The notes beneath the pieces were generated by a model that was given only the letters and a program-made list of their open reading frames with translations, was not told the origin of the DNA and did not search any database. A DNA stretch of 8,115 nt from Rheinheimera sp. (GTDB lineage: Bacteria; Pseudomonadota; Gammaproteobacteria; Enterobacterales; Alteromonadaceae): the NCBI GenBank assembly GCA_003482455.1, contig DMYW01000067.1, positions 10,845 through 18,959 of the forward strand, in the 5' to 3' direction. A program made the position numbers and the translations under genes. This document shows positions 6,346 through 8,115 of this stretch, piece by piece; the first letter of the stretch is position 1; every line of letters starts with the position of its first letter.

Positions 6346-7509
6346 ATGATGCAAGATGTAGTCATTGTCGGCGGCGGTATGGTGGGCGCTTCATTAGCCG
6401 TAGCGCTTTCACGTGCGGGTATGCAGGTAAGCCTCGTAGAGCGCCAAGCATTGCCGCAGCGTCCGGCAAACGCGCCATTTGATTTACGCGTCAGTGCCAT
6501 CAATCGGCGCAGTGAGCAATGGTTAGATAGCTTGGGGGCTATGGCAAGTATCCAGCAAAGCCGTATTCAGCCTTACCACATCTTGCGCTGTTTTGAAGGC
6601 AAACAGGCGCCATTGGATTTTACCGCCGCCGAGCTTAACGAAACGCACCTTGGCTTTATGATGGAAAACCTCGAGATCCAGCAGGCGTTGTGGCAAAACC
6701 TACCCGACAGTGTAAAGCGCTATTGTCCAGCGGATGTAGAGAGTTTGTCGCAGTATGCAGATCATGTTGAATTGACGCTGCAAGATGGCCAGCGTTTACC
6801 GACGCGTTTAGTGATCGCCGCCGATGGCGCTTTGTCGAAAATTCGCCAATTTGTCGGCATTGGTCAAACCGGCTGGCAATATGAACAAGCTTGTATGCTG
6901 ATTAACATTCAAACGGCGTACGACAGCTTGCCAATGACGTGGCAGCAGTTCACTGAGCATGGGCCGCGCGCCTATTTGCCTATGCCGGGTAAGCAAGCGT
7001 CTTTGGTATGGTATGACCAACATGCGCGGGTGGCTCAGCTCAGTAAGCTGACACCTGCGCAGTTAAAAGCCGAGATTTTGCAGCATTTTCCTGCCGATGT
7101 CGGTGATTTTACCGTGCAGCAGGCCGCTTATTTTCCACTGACACGCAGTCATGCCAATCGCTATTTTAGCGGCCGCGTAGTGCTGGTCGGCGATGCCGCA
7201 CATACCATCAATCCGCTGGCCGGGCAGGGGGTTAACTTAGGTTTTGCGGATGCGCTGGAGTTATCGATATTATTGATCTCGCAATTTCAACAACAGCTGG
7301 ATTTAGCTGAACCTGCGATGCTTGCGCGTTATGAGCGCAAACGTCGACTAGCCAATAGCACCATGATGAATGCGATGGATGCGTTTTATCAGGTATTCAA
7401 CTCGCCATTAGCGCCGGTACGAACTCTCCGAACTTTTGGTTTGCAGCTGGCCAGCAAAGCCGGGCCGCTGAAAGCGCTGGTTGGCAAATACGCAGCAGGG
7501 TTGGTGTAG
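6346..7509 (+). CDS. ubiF: UbiF-type 3-demethoxyubiquinol 3-hydroxylase
   Basis: This FAD-dependent monooxygenase of the UbiH/UbiF/COQ6 family hydroxylates the ring of a late ubiquinone intermediate using O2; it would act at the inner-membrane face with the other Ubi proteins. At 387 residues it is full length. The FAD Rossmann motif IVGGGMVGASLA (7-18) ends at Glu32. The DG motif is IAADGA (157-162) and the GD motif is LVGDAAHTINPLAGQGVN (280-297). Segments such as TWQQFTEHGPRAYLP and ASLVWYD resemble my recollection of E. coli UbiF more than UbiH or UbiI, but separating these paralogues from sequence alone carries some risk. ATG 6346 and ATG 6349 are adjacent alternatives behind a weak GGGA ribosome site. 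TACAAT at 6306-6311 could be a -10 box, without a good -35. A short membrane protein gene follows 27 bases downstream. Confidence 0.92.
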   Translation: MMQDVVIVGGGMVGASLAVALSRAGMQVSLVERQALPQRPANAPFDLRVSAINRRSEQWLDSLGAMASIQQSRIQPYHILRCFEGKQAPLDFTAAELNETHLGFMMENLEIQQALWQNLPDSVKRYCPADVESLSQYADHVELTLQDGQRLPTRLVIAADGALSKIRQFVGIGQTGWQYEQACMLINIQTAYDSLPMTWQQFTEHGPRAYLPMPGKQASLVWYDQHARVAQLSKLTPAQLKAEILQHFPADVGDFTVQQAAYFPLTRSHANRYFSGRVVLVGDAAHTINPLAGQGVNLGFADALELSILLISQFQQQLDLAEPAMLARYERKRRLANSTMMNAMDAFYQVFNSPLAPVRTLRTFGLQLASKAGPLKALVGKYAAGLV

Positions 7510-7536
7510 AGCCACAATATAAGGACGACGCGAGCG

Positions 7537-7878
7537 ATGGAACTGACCTGGCGTGACTATGCCAAGCGCCGTAATGGCCTGGCGGTTGGGAGCAGAGGCG
7601 AGCTAAGACAAAATCTGACGCGGGCATTTACCGCCAGCAGCTTTGGCCGCTTCTGGCAAATTTGGAATCCTTTGTTCGGCTTTTATTTGCAGAAATTTAT
7701 CTACAGGCCATTACAACGATGGTGCTCCAAACCGCTTGCCTTGTGGCTAACCTTTGTTGGAAATGGTCTGCTGCACGATGCGGTCACTATGTTAGTGCGT
7801 TGGGACTTGGCGATGTTTTTCACACCATGGTTTGCATTGCTAGGCGCTGCTGTAGTCACTGAGTCAAAATTGCAGTGA
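7537..7878 (+). CDS. short MBOAT-like membrane protein
   Basis: The gene encodes 113 residues, probably a fragment-sized relative of membrane-bound O-acyltransferases. After a basic start (RDYAKRRNG), residues 35-60 read FGRFWQIWNPLFGFYLQKF and YRPL. This resembles the MBOAT region where a tryptophan-rich FW..W motif precedes a Y..PL segment. A hydrophobic stretch follows with GNGLLHD, placing His80 where MBOATs carry their conserved membrane histidine. A second hydrophobic segment is at 90-107. Whole MBOAT enzymes are about 350-500 residues, so catalysis on its own is doubtful. AAGGA lies 11 bases before ATG 7537, a rather long spacing. The gene is 27 bases after ubiF and probably shares its transcript. 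It ends at TGA 7876, but the same frame stays open for another 30 codons encoding a hydrophobic segment, so it may be nonsense-truncated. The family call is tentative. Confidence 0.6.
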   Translation: MELTWRDYAKRRNGLAVGSRGELRQNLTRAFTASSFGRFWQIWNPLFGFYLQKFIYRPLQRWCSKPLALWLTFVGNGLLHDAVTMLVRWDLAMFFTPWFALLGAAVVTESKLQ

Positions 7879-7971
7879 CAATTGCAGGTATATTCAAATT
7901 TCATGCGGCTCTGTTATCACTTGACGTTACTGCTTGGTAGTGCAGCGGTAGCCTGGCAGTTTCGTGTTTAG
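7879..7971 (+). pseudogene. in-frame continuation of the MBOAT-like gene after TGA
   Basis: Directly after the TGA at 7876-7878, the same frame runs 30 codons to TAG at 7969. It includes a segment that reads MRLCYHLTLLLGSAAVAWQF, which could be a last transmembrane helix. If the TGA were TGG (Trp), the protein would be 144 residues. An internal ATG at 7903 lacks a convincing ribosome binding site. This may be a decayed C-terminus or chance. Confidence 0.35.
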
Positions 7972-8074
7972 CAGATAGCTAGCTGCCAAAGATGGTTTGC
8001 TGAGTTGTTGGAATGAGGATGGTGTTAGGGTTGATGAAATTGCCCAAAAGATTAGTCAACATAGACCAAACACC

Positions 8075-8102
8075 AAAGAAAAAACCCAGCCGAAGCTGGG
8101 TT
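8075..8102 (-). terminator. terminator of a minus-strand gene beyond the right edge
   Basis: Read on the minus strand, an 8-bp stem (AACCCAGC with GCTGGGTT) closes a C(TTCG)G tetraloop and is followed by TTTTTTCTTT. This is a textbook intrinsic terminator. It faces a gene transcribed leftward from outside the window. On the plus strand it is followed only by TTCTTAA, so it could weakly stop the ubiF transcript as well. Confidence 0.88.
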
Positions 8103-8115
8103 CTTAATGATGGCA

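Noticed and set aside
6169..6354. Extended start of the peroxiredoxin-like gene at 6354
   Set aside because: The extension overlaps the ubiF start and would hide the Sec signal peptide. ATG 6168 has an ideal AAGGAG.
7903..7971. Independent 22-residue small membrane protein
   Set aside because: It lacks a clear ribosome binding site and is in the same frame as the preceding MBOAT-like gene, so a read-through remnant is the simpler reading.

Overview
The window looks like chromosome of an aerobic gammaproteobacterium, probably of the Alteromonadales/Rheinheimera type. This rests on a UbiF-type ubiquinone hydroxylase closely resembling my recollection of the E. coli protein, a proteobacterial aguA/aguB pair, strong AAGGAG-type ribosome binding sites, a roughly balanced base composition and a Gram-negative lipoprotein signal. 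The genus is an inference. I see no tRNA, rRNA, insertion sequence, phage gene or CRISPR array.

Left region (1-3087, minus strand): a two-gene unit. It begins with a large kexin-like subtilase (S8 family with a C-terminal P domain), predicted to be an outer-membrane lipoprotein. Seventeen bases later comes a small secreted protein whose C-terminal half has the look of an inhibitor-I9/subtilisin-propeptide fold. The protease has no recognisable propeptide of its own. The arrangement matches the Aeromonas sobria serine protease (ASP) and its external chaperone ORF2, and it is the most interesting system here. A terminator half may lie at the left window edge, and a strong hairpin with A/T tracts on both sides (3053-3087) separates the unit from aguA.

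Middle region (3105-5302, minus strand): aguB (N-carbamoylputrescine amidase) followed by aguA (agmatine deiminase). These are the two steps that turn agmatine into putrescine. The genes are 103 bases apart with a hairpin between them. A candidate promoter with a dyad over its -35 box lies upstream of aguB.

Intergenic 5303-5514 has no gene. It holds a possible multibranched RNA-like fold (5315-5377) and a perfect 13-bp inverted repeat (5462-5492) just after the next gene.

Right region: a periplasmic peroxiredoxin/thioredoxin-like protein with a WCPYC motif (5515-6168, minus) is divergent from ubiF (6346-7509, plus). UbiF is an FAD-dependent hydroxylase of aerobic ubiquinone synthesis. Close behind it is a short MBOAT-like membrane protein (7537-7878) whose frame continues past a TGA into another hydrophobic segment, suggesting either a natural short form or a nonsense-truncated gene. 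The window ends with a UUCG-loop terminator serving a minus-strand gene beyond the right edge.
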